This document shows, piece by piece, positions 9,301 through 17,192 of a DNA stretch of 64,000 bases. The notes under the pieces are model-generated. The model saw nothing but the letters and a program-made list of their open reading frames with translations. It ran no database searches and was not told where the DNA came from. Position 1 is the stretch's first letter, and each line of letters opens with the position of its first letter. Origin of the DNA: Collinsella intestinalis DSM 13280 (GTDB lineage Bacteria > Actinomycetota > Coriobacteriia > Coriobacteriales > Coriobacteriaceae); contig NZ_GG692710.1 in the NCBI RefSeq assembly GCF_000156175.1, positions 1,237,156 to 1,301,155 on the forward strand. The letters are read 5' to 3'. The translations under genes were made by a program, and so were the position numbers.

Positions 9301-10998
9301 GCCCATGTGCAATGGCGTGAGTCCCAGCTCTATCGCACGGATCACACACTCGTACCATATGCCAAGAAATATCTGGATGCGGCGTTTTCCCGTGCGAGCA
9401 TATCAACGGTGACAGACGAACATGGAGACATAGTCCTAACGCACCTTCCGATGTTGCCGCATGAACTCGACGCGCTCTTCAACCTGATTGCGCTCAAAGA
9501 GCAGCAGGATCAGCCCCGGCATATGGCTGAACCGAGCACCCGTGAGGCCGGGGAGAAACCGTTGACCTGGTGCGTTCAGGAAATGCACGCGCCCGCCGGA
9601 TACGTTGCCAACAGAGAGGTTCACACATACACAACTCAAGTCCTACCGAACGAGGAGGGGGTCGCATCCCGGCGCATCGACATTGCCAATGACTACACCA
9701 AAGTCGAGATCACGAAGCGGGCATCTGAAACCGAGGAACCGCTTGCGGGTGCACTGCTCGAACTCACGGACGGAGAGGGCAACGTTATCGAAAGTTGGAC
9801 AAGCACAACGGAGGCCCATCGTATCGAACGGCTCGAACCGGGATCCTACACGCTGACAGAACTCAGGTCTCCCCACACACATGAGCCGGCCGCGGCGCTC
9901 ACGTTCAACGTGAAACCAACGACGGGCATCCAGATGGTCTCGCTCCACGACAGGCCGATTAGCGTATCGGGCAAAATCGATAAACGTCAGGAGATTGCGA
10001 AACCCGTTGCCCCGGACGCGGAAGCGGATGGAGATGGCCTCAGTCGCGCGAAGGTTCGGGAAAGCGAAGACGGTTCGTTCTCGTACGCTCTCGACTATCG
10101 AAATGACAGTTCGAGCTGGGTGGATGAGTTCACCGTTGAAGACAATCTCAATGCAGCCAAAAGCGGCATGGCTGAGCTGACGGGCATCACGACCGGGCAG
10201 GCGCATGGCGATTACGACGGGAGGCTGAACGTTTGGTATCGCACGAACCTCGACCGAGAAGACGACGCGGAGGAAGAGAACGCCAATGCAACGCTTGCAG
10301 ATGGGCACGTGAACCCTTGGCTTGGCGATGCGGCAGTTGCGAACATCGTCGGCGCAGATGGTCGAGTGAAGGACTATGGGGGCTGGAGACTGTGGAAGGA
10401 GGGGGTCTCGGCCACTGAGAGCACCTTCTTGTCCGCCTCCGACCTGCCCCTTGAATCGGGCGAGGCCATCACCGACATCCGTCTCGAGTACGGGTGTGTG
10501 AACAAGGACTTTACGTCGAGACCGAGCCAATGGGATGGCGCGGACATCAAACATCCGCATGACGATTGGAACCCCGTTCCCCCAACACATGGGAAAAAGC
10601 AGAATGCAGACGGGGAGTCGACAGACGTATATGCGCCAACGCTGATCCATATGCGCGCGCTGCCCGCGTACACCGGCGGCAGTTCGATAGACAACCGCGC
10701 TCATGTTTCGCTCTACCGCAATGGAGGTGGTGAAGGCCTTGAAGCGCGCGACAGCGACACCGTCCATCAAGAGGCGGCAAAGGTACAGGCACATCCAATC
10801 ATCAGCCTCGATCAGACAGGAGCCGCCCCTTTGCTCAGAACTGCAGTTGGCCTCTCCATCGCAAGCATCGTCGCCGCAGGATACGCATGGCAACGAAAGC
10901 GCTGGCGAAGCGGTCGAACGGCGAGTTCTGCTGGCTTGCGTCCTAAGCGCGATTGCGGGCGCGGGACTCTCTGCAGCCGAATCACTCGCATCCGCTGA
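6364..10998 (+). CDS. Large Cna_B/SpaA-like surface adhesin or pilin
   Basis: A 1544-residue protein with ATG preceded by GGGAGG. A long basic N-terminal region leads to a signal helix ending near AFAADGYTH (residue 81). The body carries many SpaA/Cna_B-type beta-sandwich units, seen as repeats of ETKAPxGY (for example ETKAPQGYKL, ETKAPEGYRL) and LAGASFDV or LAGALLEL. Such domains often carry internal isopeptide bonds and build pilus or adhesin stalks. At residue 1482 the sequence LDQTGAAP, followed by a 20-residue helix and WQRKRW, looks like a sorting signal with Asp in place of Pro. About 30 further residues follow the basic stop, which is unusual. The 3' end overlaps the class B sortase gene, the probable anchoring enzyme. 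Confidence 0.85.
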   Translation: MIDKRKKPTRGLIGGGNAKKGRTATEGAAARRARGRRRTYPLPGATLNARARTILIFILISAAFCALSGLMGPWSRSAFAADGYTHTFPNGNTVEVHPDGTVTGTCVMSGNAVVGGKFSGKVTMPDGATYPALCYEVVIGVPNHSLYPGPCDGSYPFEAKRNPNGTYFVLIKSQNAAAGAPGTVPSTYPYQRCCTREWKLVLDVNVEFSKRSETPSLTDGNSAYTLSEASFDIYDAADERKVTSITMDAGGKARCKLAPNKNYYAVETKAPQGYKLHQGRIPFHVDPKGIAIVFEDAPGTVSLTVRKQDAATGGGAQRGLSLKGAQYEVTSLSTQGWKTHMTTDERGVATATNIPLGRISVVETKAPEGYRLDPTVHTYEVNGGQLGTSGVFELSPKEGYGEVPRAFDIEVVKYLENGNEGSGLQKPGAKVRFDIISNSTGKTVGSITTDDRGRASSAGRWFGEGSRIDGIKGAIPYDRKGYTVHEDPDSTPAGYQPCPDWVIGTDQMVDGSTLHYIVDNDFVGSRVQIVKCDAASGQPIPLEGFAFQVLDKHKKPISQEVWHPNHAVMDTFTTDATGCVTLPEPLEPGTYYIRETKAVKPYLINGDEIEFDIADDAETQPLTVVRISDERATGSASIVKRCADDACPWCEEGNAIEGARFIVVAMEDIVNPSGSVDMPKGATVELDPTDESGVACIDGLPLGSGNARYAFVEVEAAPGHILDPTPIPFTLSWVNAETPVVDIEVTHWNAPTETVIHKTDASTGTPLAGASFDVWPRELEFKQQIEPERMADDGNLGSLLITNCIGARDWENVEIRLDQKVDYALARASIPVGYSLHLTRITDSGEKEVRTPEPDVTRSAERVTLGDTDDMLAPGTYRIELLDADGAAVHADNEKELRIEAGTSHLIAYTPGIFGMKGRVSIETRDIELESYETDDFDLDGDLAIIRDVKPGSYRLSTTSTSDEKLSAKTDVELAFGEPAHVQWRESQLYRTDHTLVPYAKKYLDAAFSRASISTVTDEHGDIVLTHLPMLPHELDALFNLIALKEQQDQPRHMAEPSTREAGEKPLTWCVQEMHAPAGYVANREVHTYTTQVLPNEEGVASRRIDIANDYTKVEITKRASETEEPLAGALLELTDGEGNVIESWTSTTEAHRIERLEPGSYTLTELRSPHTHEPAAALTFNVKPTTGIQMVSLHDRPISVSGKIDKRQEIAKPVAPDAEADGDGLSRAKVRESEDGSFSYALDYRNDSSSWVDEFTVEDNLNAAKSGMAELTGITTGQAHGDYDGRLNVWYRTNLDREDDAEEENANATLADGHVNPWLGDAAVANIVGADGRVKDYGGWRLWKEGVSATESTFLSASDLPLESGEAITDIRLEYGCVNKDFTSRPSQWDGADIKHPHDDWNPVPPTHGKKQNADGESTDVYAPTLIHMRALPAYTGGSSIDNRAHVSLYRNGGGEGLEARDSDTVHQEAAKVQAHPIISLDQTGAAPLLRTAVGLSIASIVAAGYAWQRKRWRSGRTASSAGLRPKRDCGRGTLCSRITRIR

Positions 10999-11638
10999 AT
11001 GGAAGACGAGAGACCTGCGTGAAAGAATTCGGTTTCTGCCAAAGTCTAAGGAGAGAGGATGCGCCGAGCTGGATTGGAGGTCCCTTGCTCAAATCAACTC
11101 CGAAATCGTGGGTTGGATCACGGTTTCGGGAACAAGCATCGACTTGCCCGTTGCCCTGCCGTCAAAGAACAAGGCGCGCGATTGGTACCTCGATCACGAC
11201 GCATGGGGGAAGCGCAGCGAACTCGGCTGCCCCTACCTTGACGTGAGATGCAAGGAACGAGGGGCGCACCTGCTCGTGTTCGGGCACAGACTTGGCCGAT
11301 CGCGCCACATGTTCACCGAGCTCGCAGGAACTCATGAGCAATCCACCTTCGATGCAATCGGAAACGCAACCTGGAATAGCCGCGCGGGAAGCGAGGTATT
11401 CGAACCGGTTCTCTCGCTTGTTGTCGACAAAGACGACGCCCTCATACAACGGTTCGAATTCGATTCGCCTTCGGAGCTGCGAGACTGGTTGACCGAGTTG
11501 CTGGCCCGCTCCGCCGCGCATACAGGAAACGCGTCCGACATCGCTCTGGAAGCTCGACGGGCTCTCACTCTTGTGACATGTGCGGAGGCACGGCGCGGCG
11601 GGCGGCGACGGACCCTTATTGTGTTTGCCACTCGATAA
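10847..11638 (+). CDS. Class B-like sortase
   Basis: Membrane transpeptidase expected to cleave a sorting motif and attach the protein to wall or pilus. After a hydrophobic anchor (VLLACVLSAIAGAG) come class B landmarks: IVGWITVSGTSIDLPV, YLDHD, the catalytic His in FGHRL, the catalytic Cys in TLVTC and the Arg in RRRTLIVF. The start is uncertain. The frame is open well into the 3' end of the adhesin gene; TTG at 10847 gives a short cytosolic N-terminus before the helix, while in-frame ATG codons at 10703 and 10721 are alternatives. None has a convincing ribosome binding site, so translation may depend on coupling to the adhesin. It is very likely the dedicated sortase of the upstream adhesin. 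Confidence 0.85.
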   Translation: MASPSQASSPQDTHGNESAGEAVERRVLLACVLSAIAGAGLSAAESLASAEWKTRDLRERIRFLPKSKERGCAELDWRSLAQINSEIVGWITVSGTSIDLPVALPSKNKARDWYLDHDAWGKRSELGCPYLDVRCKERGAHLLVFGHRLGRSRHMFTELAGTHEQSTFDAIGNATWNSRAGSEVFEPVLSLVVDKDDALIQRFEFDSPSELRDWLTELLARSAAHTGNASDIALEARRALTLVTCAEARRGGRRRTLIVFATR

Positions 11639-11665
11639 GGTATTGCGAACGGCCCCCCGATGCAA

Positions 11666-11692
11666 CGAACCCCGGGGTTTCCCCGGGGTTCG
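11666..11692. terminator. Perfect 12-bp GC hairpin between convergent genes
   Basis: Arms at 11666-11677 and 11681-11692 around a TTT loop lie between the sortase stop (11638) and the leftward gene ending at 11711. The hairpin is very stable but has no T-run, so it could serve as a bidirectional terminator or RNA 3'-end stabiliser. Confidence 0.55.
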
Positions 11693-11710
11693 CCCTTCGA
11701 TGATTCGATG

Positions 11711-11917
11711 TCAGTCCCTCGAGGCGGCTCGCGTTTCGAAATCGATTTCGTCCAGCTCTTCGCCCTTCTGCTGTTCAGCTTCGACACGTTCGGCACGGAT
11801 GCTCTCGGGCGTCGACCATATGCCGCCCAAAAAGAACGAGAGACCCAGACCGAGCAGAACGGCAACGGTGGCCCCTATGAGATATTGGACCCAATGTTCC
11901 TTGATGAACTGAATCAC
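11711..11917 (-). CDS. Small single-pass membrane protein
   Basis: A 68-residue protein starting at GTG after a GGGGGA stretch. Residues 10-32 form one hydrophobic helix (YLIGATVAVLLGLGLSFFLG), followed by a highly charged, Glu-rich tail. It starts 23 bases after the stop of the M28-like gene and is probably in its operon. The family is not recognised. The membrane topology is the only supported statement. Confidence 0.6.
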   Translation of the reverse strand: MIQFIKEHWVQYLIGATVAVLLGLGLSFFLGGIWSTPESIRAERVEAEQQKGEELDEIDFETRAASRD

Positions 11918-11940
11918 ACGTCCCCCTCAGGCATAAACCG

Positions 11941-14904
11941 TTACGAACGACGGATGACTTCGGTCACCACGTCAGACACGACGGCGACGTTCTCAAGGTC
12001 GACGTTATAGGGCTGATCCTCCTCGGTGCGAGCAAGGGCGAAGCCGGTACCCTCCACACCGCCGATGGTCAGCGAGCGGAGACTCATGTTCATTGCAACC
12101 TGAGCATCGGTGGTGACATACGGCATATCAACCGTGGGGTACTCGTGATGGAAATCGGAGCTCACACGCTGGACGAGCTTAGTGATGCGCTTATCTCCCT
12201 TGAGAACTCGCTCCTCGCCCTCGGTGGAGAGCATCGCGACCTGACCGGCACCGACGCTCTCGAGGTTGATGAGGAACACGCCGCGAAGCTTATCGCGATG
12301 GGCATCAAGGAAGGCCTGCATACCAGCGTTCCCGTTTTCGGAAGCGCCGGTCGCGACGAACCAGATGTCGTGACCGAGCAGCTCGTCGTCGCCCATGTCC
12401 GCAATGGCCTCGCGCAGCTCCTCCTCAGACGCATCGCCGAACGGGGCGGCACCGCCCTTCCAGTCATCGTCGTCAAAGTTGTCCCAAGAGCCGATATCGT
12501 GACCGCTACGCTTGGCGTCGAAGGAATCGTCAACGCCGAGCCAGTCACTCATGCTGTCCTCGTCCTTCTTTTTGCGACCGAAAAGACGGGACAGACCTCG
12601 ACGCGGCTTCTCAGGCTCGGGTGCCGGAGCGCTGATGGTCTCGAATGCACCCTCGGGAGCGTAGCCTTGCTCAAACGGAGCGGGGGAGCTGATGACCGTG
12701 AAAGCGCTGCGGGCCTCAGCGGCCTGCTCGTCGAGAACGGGGGCCGTCACAGAAGGAGCGGCGGGAGCGGGCGCGGCCATGGGAGCGGCGAAAGGATCCA
12801 CCGGGGTCGCCGACGGATCGGGAAGATCGAACAGGGATGCACGATTGGCGGTCTCGGGCGTGCGGGGCTTGGGCGCCGATGCGGTGCTGGGGACGTTGAT
12901 CACACGCTGGGGACGGGCGGGAACGGCACGGCTGACCTCGGCCATAAGCGAGTCGACCGTTTCGACCAGCTGCGCGGGCATGGCCACGGTACCGGAAAGA
13001 TCGACCGAGCTTTCCTCCGCGGGCATGGTGAACATCTGCGTCGCACCGTCGGCGGAAGCCTCCTCGACCGATCCGTTCGGGGAGGGGGCGACAAAGGTGT
13101 CTTCGATTGCAGGAACGTCGTCATCGGAAGCGGAAGCGACATCGGGATTAGTAACATCCTCCATGTCGGCACCGGAGTCGAAGGAGTCATTCTGGGAGCC
13201 ATCGTCCCCAGTCTCAGGCTGCTCGACCTCGGACTGGTCAACCTCAGCCTCAGGTTCGGACTCAGCCGCCGCATTCTCCGCGAGGGGCTCCTCCTCGATG
13301 ACCTCATACTCGGCCTCGAGGATATAGTCATCCTCCTCGACGGGCGCGAACGCCTCGGCGAAAGCAGCATCGTCCTCAACCTCATCGGCGGACTCGAGAA
13401 CGTCTTCCTCGACAAACACCTCCTCGGCGTCATCGATGCGCTCTTCCGCGACTTCCTCGATTGCAACGGGCGCGGATTCTTCAGCCTCGATGGACTCGTG
13501 CTCGGCGAATTCAGGAGCCGGGACCACGACGGAGGCAGCCGGGGCGTCGCTCTCATACACGAAGGAGCAGGACTCGGGCATCATTCCCAGGGCGCGAATG
13601 ACATCGGCACCGAAACGGATGTTGCCCTCGGAGTTCACGCGGAACGGCGGCTCATCCTCAGCAGCGACGTCCAAGTCGAGCTCGACCTGGCCCATCTCAT
13701 CTTCGGGAAGCTCATTTGCCACGACCTGCGCGGCGGCGGGCTCGTCGACACGAGCCTCCTCGGCGCTTTCGGCATTCACAACGGCGGTGTGATCGGATTC
13801 GACGATCTCGAAGACCGCCGTCCCCTGCTCGACGGGTTCCTCCTCGACGACAACCCCCTCGACATCCGCATCTTCGTCGGCGGGATCGGCCTCGGTCAGG
13901 TTGACAGCCGTCATCCCGGCCTCGAGCTCGGCGGCGCTCATTGTGGACGTAGAGCCGAAATCGACCGCCTCAGCTGTGTCCTCACCTTCGGACTGCTCGG
14001 GCTGCTCGCCCTCCACGCCTTCGACGGCCAGCTCATCCTCTGCGCCCTCCTCCATCTCATGCGGATAGGAGGCCTGGGCGGCAGCAGCGGCCTCTGCAGC
14101 GGCGATGGCCTCCTCGAGGATGCGCTGCTGCTCGGCAAAGTACTCGTCGGCCGGCTGATCGGAAGGGAACTCCTCGCCCATCTCGTACGGGGCAACGGCG
14201 TCCATGACGCCGAGCATGGCCGCGACGGAGGACTTGTTGCACACGGCGCCCGTGGTGTAGGGCAGGAAGAAGCGATTGGCGATGATGGCGATGCCGTTCG
14301 CAAGCGGAATCAGGGCCGCCACGATGGCGAGCACCCATAGGACGACCTTTGCCGGATCGGGCAGCGGAAGCATGCGCACGACGGCAAAGATAGCGGGGGC
14401 GACCATGCAAGCGGGAAGGAGCTTCACGATGAGCGGACGGTACGCGGCGAAGGGCTCGGAGCTCAGCAGATCGGCACGCGGAGAGTCGTAGTGCGCCACA
14501 ACGACCACCGGACGGTTGCGGGGAGATGCGAGCGGACCCGTGGCCTTGTGGTAGGCGATGACGTTCTGGCTCAGACCGCCGGAACCGAGGTTGGAAAGAA
14601 CAGGACGACCGGAGCGCTCGAGGACAAAGAGGACCGCAGCGGCGACAGCGAGCAGCAGGCCCACAATGCCGGCAGGCCCGCCGATGCCGGCGAGCACGGC
14701 GCCGACGAACACCGCGATGCCGAGGCCGGCCTGGACGACCTTCGCCGAACCGCTCGCGCTGAACTCCTGCACCTCGGGCGCGAAGCCATGGTCGGAAAAG
14801 ATCTTCGCGATCGCATCCGCGGCGGCGCGCTCTTCCTCGCTGCAAGCAGGGGTGATACCGGTGTTCTGAAGCAGATGGCTCAGGTATTTCTTCGTATTCG
14901 CCAT
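11941..14904 (-). CDS. M28 peptidase-like membrane protein with a huge acidic insert
   Basis: A 987-residue protein. Residues 1-250 and 840-987 resemble the two halves of an M28 zinc aminopeptidase, with four hydrophobic segments placed between about 57 and 212. Between them lies a linker of nearly 600 residues dominated by Glu, Asp, Ala, Pro and Ser, almost certainly disordered. The first metal motif is present (AHYD, H138/D140). The next, normally around DN.SG, reads VCNKSS; the usual GAEE reads GASE; the usual Asp of the NLD motif is Glu (NLES); the final DH region reads TDAQ. Several metal and catalytic residues therefore appear replaced, so it may be a pseudoenzyme. The ATG has GGAG just upstream. 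Its role is unknown. Confidence 0.7.
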   Translation of the reverse strand: MANTKKYLSHLLQNTGITPACSEEERAAADAIAKIFSDHGFAPEVQEFSASGSAKVVQAGLGIAVFVGAVLAGIGGPAGIVGLLLAVAAAVLFVLERSGRPVLSNLGSGGLSQNVIAYHKATGPLASPRNRPVVVVAHYDSPRADLLSSEPFAAYRPLIVKLLPACMVAPAIFAVVRMLPLPDPAKVVLWVLAIVAALIPLANGIAIIANRFFLPYTTGAVCNKSSVAAMLGVMDAVAPYEMGEEFPSDQPADEYFAEQQRILEEAIAAAEAAAAAQASYPHEMEEGAEDELAVEGVEGEQPEQSEGEDTAEAVDFGSTSTMSAAELEAGMTAVNLTEADPADEDADVEGVVVEEEPVEQGTAVFEIVESDHTAVVNAESAEEARVDEPAAAQVVANELPEDEMGQVELDLDVAAEDEPPFRVNSEGNIRFGADVIRALGMMPESCSFVYESDAPAASVVVPAPEFAEHESIEAEESAPVAIEEVAEERIDDAEEVFVEEDVLESADEVEDDAAFAEAFAPVEEDDYILEAEYEVIEEEPLAENAAAESEPEAEVDQSEVEQPETGDDGSQNDSFDSGADMEDVTNPDVASASDDDVPAIEDTFVAPSPNGSVEEASADGATQMFTMPAEESSVDLSGTVAMPAQLVETVDSLMAEVSRAVPARPQRVINVPSTASAPKPRTPETANRASLFDLPDPSATPVDPFAAPMAAPAPAAPSVTAPVLDEQAAEARSAFTVISSPAPFEQGYAPEGAFETISAPAPEPEKPRRGLSRLFGRKKKDEDSMSDWLGVDDSFDAKRSGHDIGSWDNFDDDDWKGGAAPFGDASEEELREAIADMGDDELLGHDIWFVATGASENGNAGMQAFLDAHRDKLRGVFLINLESVGAGQVAMLSTEGEERVLKGDKRITKLVQRVSSDFHHEYPTVDMPYVTTDAQVAMNMSLRSLTIGGVEGTGFALARTEEDQPYNVDLENVAVVSDVVTEVIRRS

Positions 14905-15072
14905 GTGGACTCCACATCGAACTCGTATGCGTGCAAACGCGCTGTAAGGACAACGCGCATGTATAGTCGCCAGTATACCCTTACTTGCGCCCTACCTGCC
15001 GAATTTTGACTTGGCAAGGCCTCTCGAACAGGTGCATCGCGGACCCTCCACACCAGCTGCAGGCCATTTGTC

Positions 15073-15103
15073 TTGCACTAAAATGGGTGGGTGGATACAT
15101 AAT
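15073..15103 (+). promoter_or_regulatory. Putative promoter of the WYL gene pair
   Basis: TTGCAC (15073-15078) is followed by TACATAAT (15096-15103), about 17-19 bases away, and lies some 40 bases before the GTG at 15144. Confidence 0.45.
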
Positions 15104-15143
15104 TGTGCCCAAAGCAGTATCAAGCCGAAAGGGAAGCACCGCC

Positions 15144-16199
15144 GTGCACAGCACAACCGCGCACACAAGCGAAACACATCCTGACATGCCGAAGCCGTCC
15201 AGGCGGGTCGAGGGCGCGCGCAGGATGCTCAACCTCCTATTCTCCCTGCACGTCTCCCCGCGTCCGCTCACGACGAGCGAGATCGTCGATGACCCCGAAA
15301 TCGGATACCTTGGCAAAAAATCGGCGACGCGCGACAGCCGTTGCAAGGCGTTTAGACGCGACCGAGAGACCCTCGCCGAACACGGGGTTCACATCCGTGA
15401 GGTCCTGGCACGGTCTGCGGGCGGCATCGCGGTAAACGAGGAAAGCGCCTGGGCGATCGACCGCGAGCGAACACATGCCGCCCAAGGAGTTCTCTCACCT
15501 TATGACGCCGAGGAGATCGTCTGCGCCATCGACCAGGTCTTCGAGCTCCACGCGGACGACCCGACCCTATGGCCGCTGCAGACGGCGCGCACCAAGCTGT
15601 GCGAACTCGCCGGCAGAGACCCGTCGTCACCCGAGCGGGCAAATGAAGGCAGGGCTGACTTGAAATCCATCTGGAACGCGTTCGACCGACTCAAGCCCGT
15701 CGAGTTCATCTATCGCGACGCACGCGGCATCGAGAAGAAGCGCATGGTGGACACCTACGGCATGTTCACACATGGAACGCATTCCTACCTTGTCGGATTC
15801 GACCACGATGCCGAAGACCTGCGCACCTTCCGCACCGACCGCATCCTCTCCGCGAAGCACGCCCCCGACACGCGCCCTTCCTATGCAATCCCCGCCGAAT
15901 TCGATGTCACGGGTCACCAATTCCTGCCGTTCGACTTCTCCCGGGCGGCCGCGAGGCCTTGCACCTTCACGTTCCCCGCGGGAATCGCGGCTGAGGAACT
16001 CACGCTCATCACCCAGGGCAGGGGCGAACTGACACAAAGCGACGACGCATGGACCTGGAATATCGCGGTGCGAGACCTCAACGCCGCGGCATCCTTCACC
16101 CTCGAGCACGCCAACCTGGGCATGCGGGCGCAGGCCCCCAGCGAGCTCGCCGGGCTAGTTCGCGACCACATCGAAAAGGCGGTGAGCGCTCATGAGTAG
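15144..16199 (+). CDS. WYL-domain transcriptional regulator, first of a pair
   Basis: A 351-residue protein in the style of PafB: an N-terminal DNA-binding region (RRMLNLLFSLHVSPRPLTTSEI, residues 20-60) and a central WYL domain (FIYRDARGIEKKRMVDTYG, then HSYLVGFDHDAEDLRTFRTDRI). WYL domains sense nucleic acid or other ligands, and PafBC pairs control DNA-damage responses in actinobacteria; that role here is inferred. The GTG at 15144 has GGGAAG upstream and follows the putative promoter; the ATG at 15186 is the alternative start. The stop overlaps the second WYL gene by 8 bases, so the two are probably translated together. Confidence 0.8.
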   Translation: MHSTTAHTSETHPDMPKPSRRVEGARRMLNLLFSLHVSPRPLTTSEIVDDPEIGYLGKKSATRDSRCKAFRRDRETLAEHGVHIREVLARSAGGIAVNEESAWAIDRERTHAAQGVLSPYDAEEIVCAIDQVFELHADDPTLWPLQTARTKLCELAGRDPSSPERANEGRADLKSIWNAFDRLKPVEFIYRDARGIEKKRMVDTYGMFTHGTHSYLVGFDHDAEDLRTFRTDRILSAKHAPDTRPSYAIPAEFDVTGHQFLPFDFSRAAARPCTFTFPAGIAAEELTLITQGRGELTQSDDAWTWNIAVRDLNAAASFTLEHANLGMRAQAPSELAGLVRDHIEKAVSAHE

Positions 16200-17133
16200 C
16201 GTCAACAAGCGCGCCCTCTCATCCGAAGACCTGCTGCAGACCGCGCTCAACCTCATGGAGCGCCTAACGACCGCCTCAAACGCCAGCGTCGACGCGGCGT
16301 CATTCGCACGCGACGCATTCATTTCCCTCGAGCAGACAAATGAGGTTGTCGAACTGCTGCAAGGCGTTGCCGATGAACGCAGCGGATCGCACATAGCCCT
16401 CGACTATCAGGATGGAGCGATAACCCTCTCGGGGGACGCAGGCCGCCTGGACCCCGTGCGGCTCACGCCGGCGGAGTCGCTGGCCCTGCGCCGCGTACTC
16501 ACGACCTGCAACATCGGCGACGACGTGCGCGGGCGCGTCGAGGCGGCATTGTGCGCCGGCCCCGAAGCGGACTTCGAGACCACGGTCGATAAAACCATGA
16601 GTGGCGATCGGCTGCTCGGCGGTTTCTACCCTGTTATATCCGAGGCCATCGCCATCGGAGCGCGTCTCGCCATCTCCTACCGCGCCAGCGACGAATGTAG
16701 CCCGAGCACGCGCCTGGTCGACCCCAAGTTCATCGAGGTTTCCGGTGACGCCGCGTATCTCGTGGCCTGGAATGTTGAAAAGGACGCCCAGCGCAGCTAC
16801 CGCCTCGATCGCATCGCAAATGCCGAGCTCACCGACGATTCCATTGAGCGCCACGATTTCTCCCCGTATTCTGCCGCCGAAAGCCTGCGCGCCCATGGTG
16901 CAAACGCGACCTTGCGCTTCGTGAACAGCGGCGAGCTCGCATCTCGTGATTGGGAGGGCATCCACCGAGACACCGCGGACGAGCAAGAGGATGGCAGCGT
17001 ACTGGTCCACATCAGCTACACGTCCGCGCCCTGGCTTTTCTCACAAATCGCGGCCGCGGCGGGAGCCATCGTCATCGAAGAGCCCAAGAGCCTGAAAAAC
17101 GACTTCAGAACGTGGGCGAAATCACTGCTATAA
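16192..17133 (+). CDS. WYL-domain transcriptional regulator, second of a pair
   Basis: A 313-residue partner of the preceding gene. A WYL domain is visible at about residues 150-210 (RLAISYRASDECSPSTRLVDPKFIEV, with AYLVAWNVEKDAQRSYRLDRI), followed by the usual C-terminal extension domain. The N-terminus (SSEDLLQTALNLMERL) is helical but a winged helix is less clear than in the first protein. The start lies inside the upstream gene (8-base overlap). Tandem overlapping WYL genes match the PafB/PafC arrangement, in which the two proteins work as a heterodimer. A clear terminator follows. Confidence 0.78.
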   Translation: MSSVNKRALSSEDLLQTALNLMERLTTASNASVDAASFARDAFISLEQTNEVVELLQGVADERSGSHIALDYQDGAITLSGDAGRLDPVRLTPAESLALRRVLTTCNIGDDVRGRVEAALCAGPEADFETTVDKTMSGDRLLGGFYPVISEAIAIGARLAISYRASDECSPSTRLVDPKFIEVSGDAAYLVAWNVEKDAQRSYRLDRIANAELTDDSIERHDFSPYSAAESLRAHGANATLRFVNSGELASRDWEGIHRDTADEQEDGSVLVHISYTSAPWLFSQIAAAAGAIVIEEPKSLKNDFRTWAKSLL

Positions 17134-17135
17134 GC

Positions 17136-17165
17136 AAATGGGGCGCTCATGGGCGCCCCATTTAT
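17136..17165 (+). terminator. Intrinsic terminator after the WYL pair
   Basis: An 11-bp stem (AAATGGGGCGC with GCGCCCCATTT) starts three bases after the stop codon and is followed by ATT. The arms' A and T ends make it potentially bidirectional, also serving the convergent helicase gene. Confidence 0.75.
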
Positions 17166-17192
17166 TACGCAATTCCCAATGCGCCGTGCTCT

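Noticed and set aside
12145..14340. Long rightward open frame inside the M28-like gene
   Set aside because: It mirrors the acidic linker and has no domain or start signal of its own.
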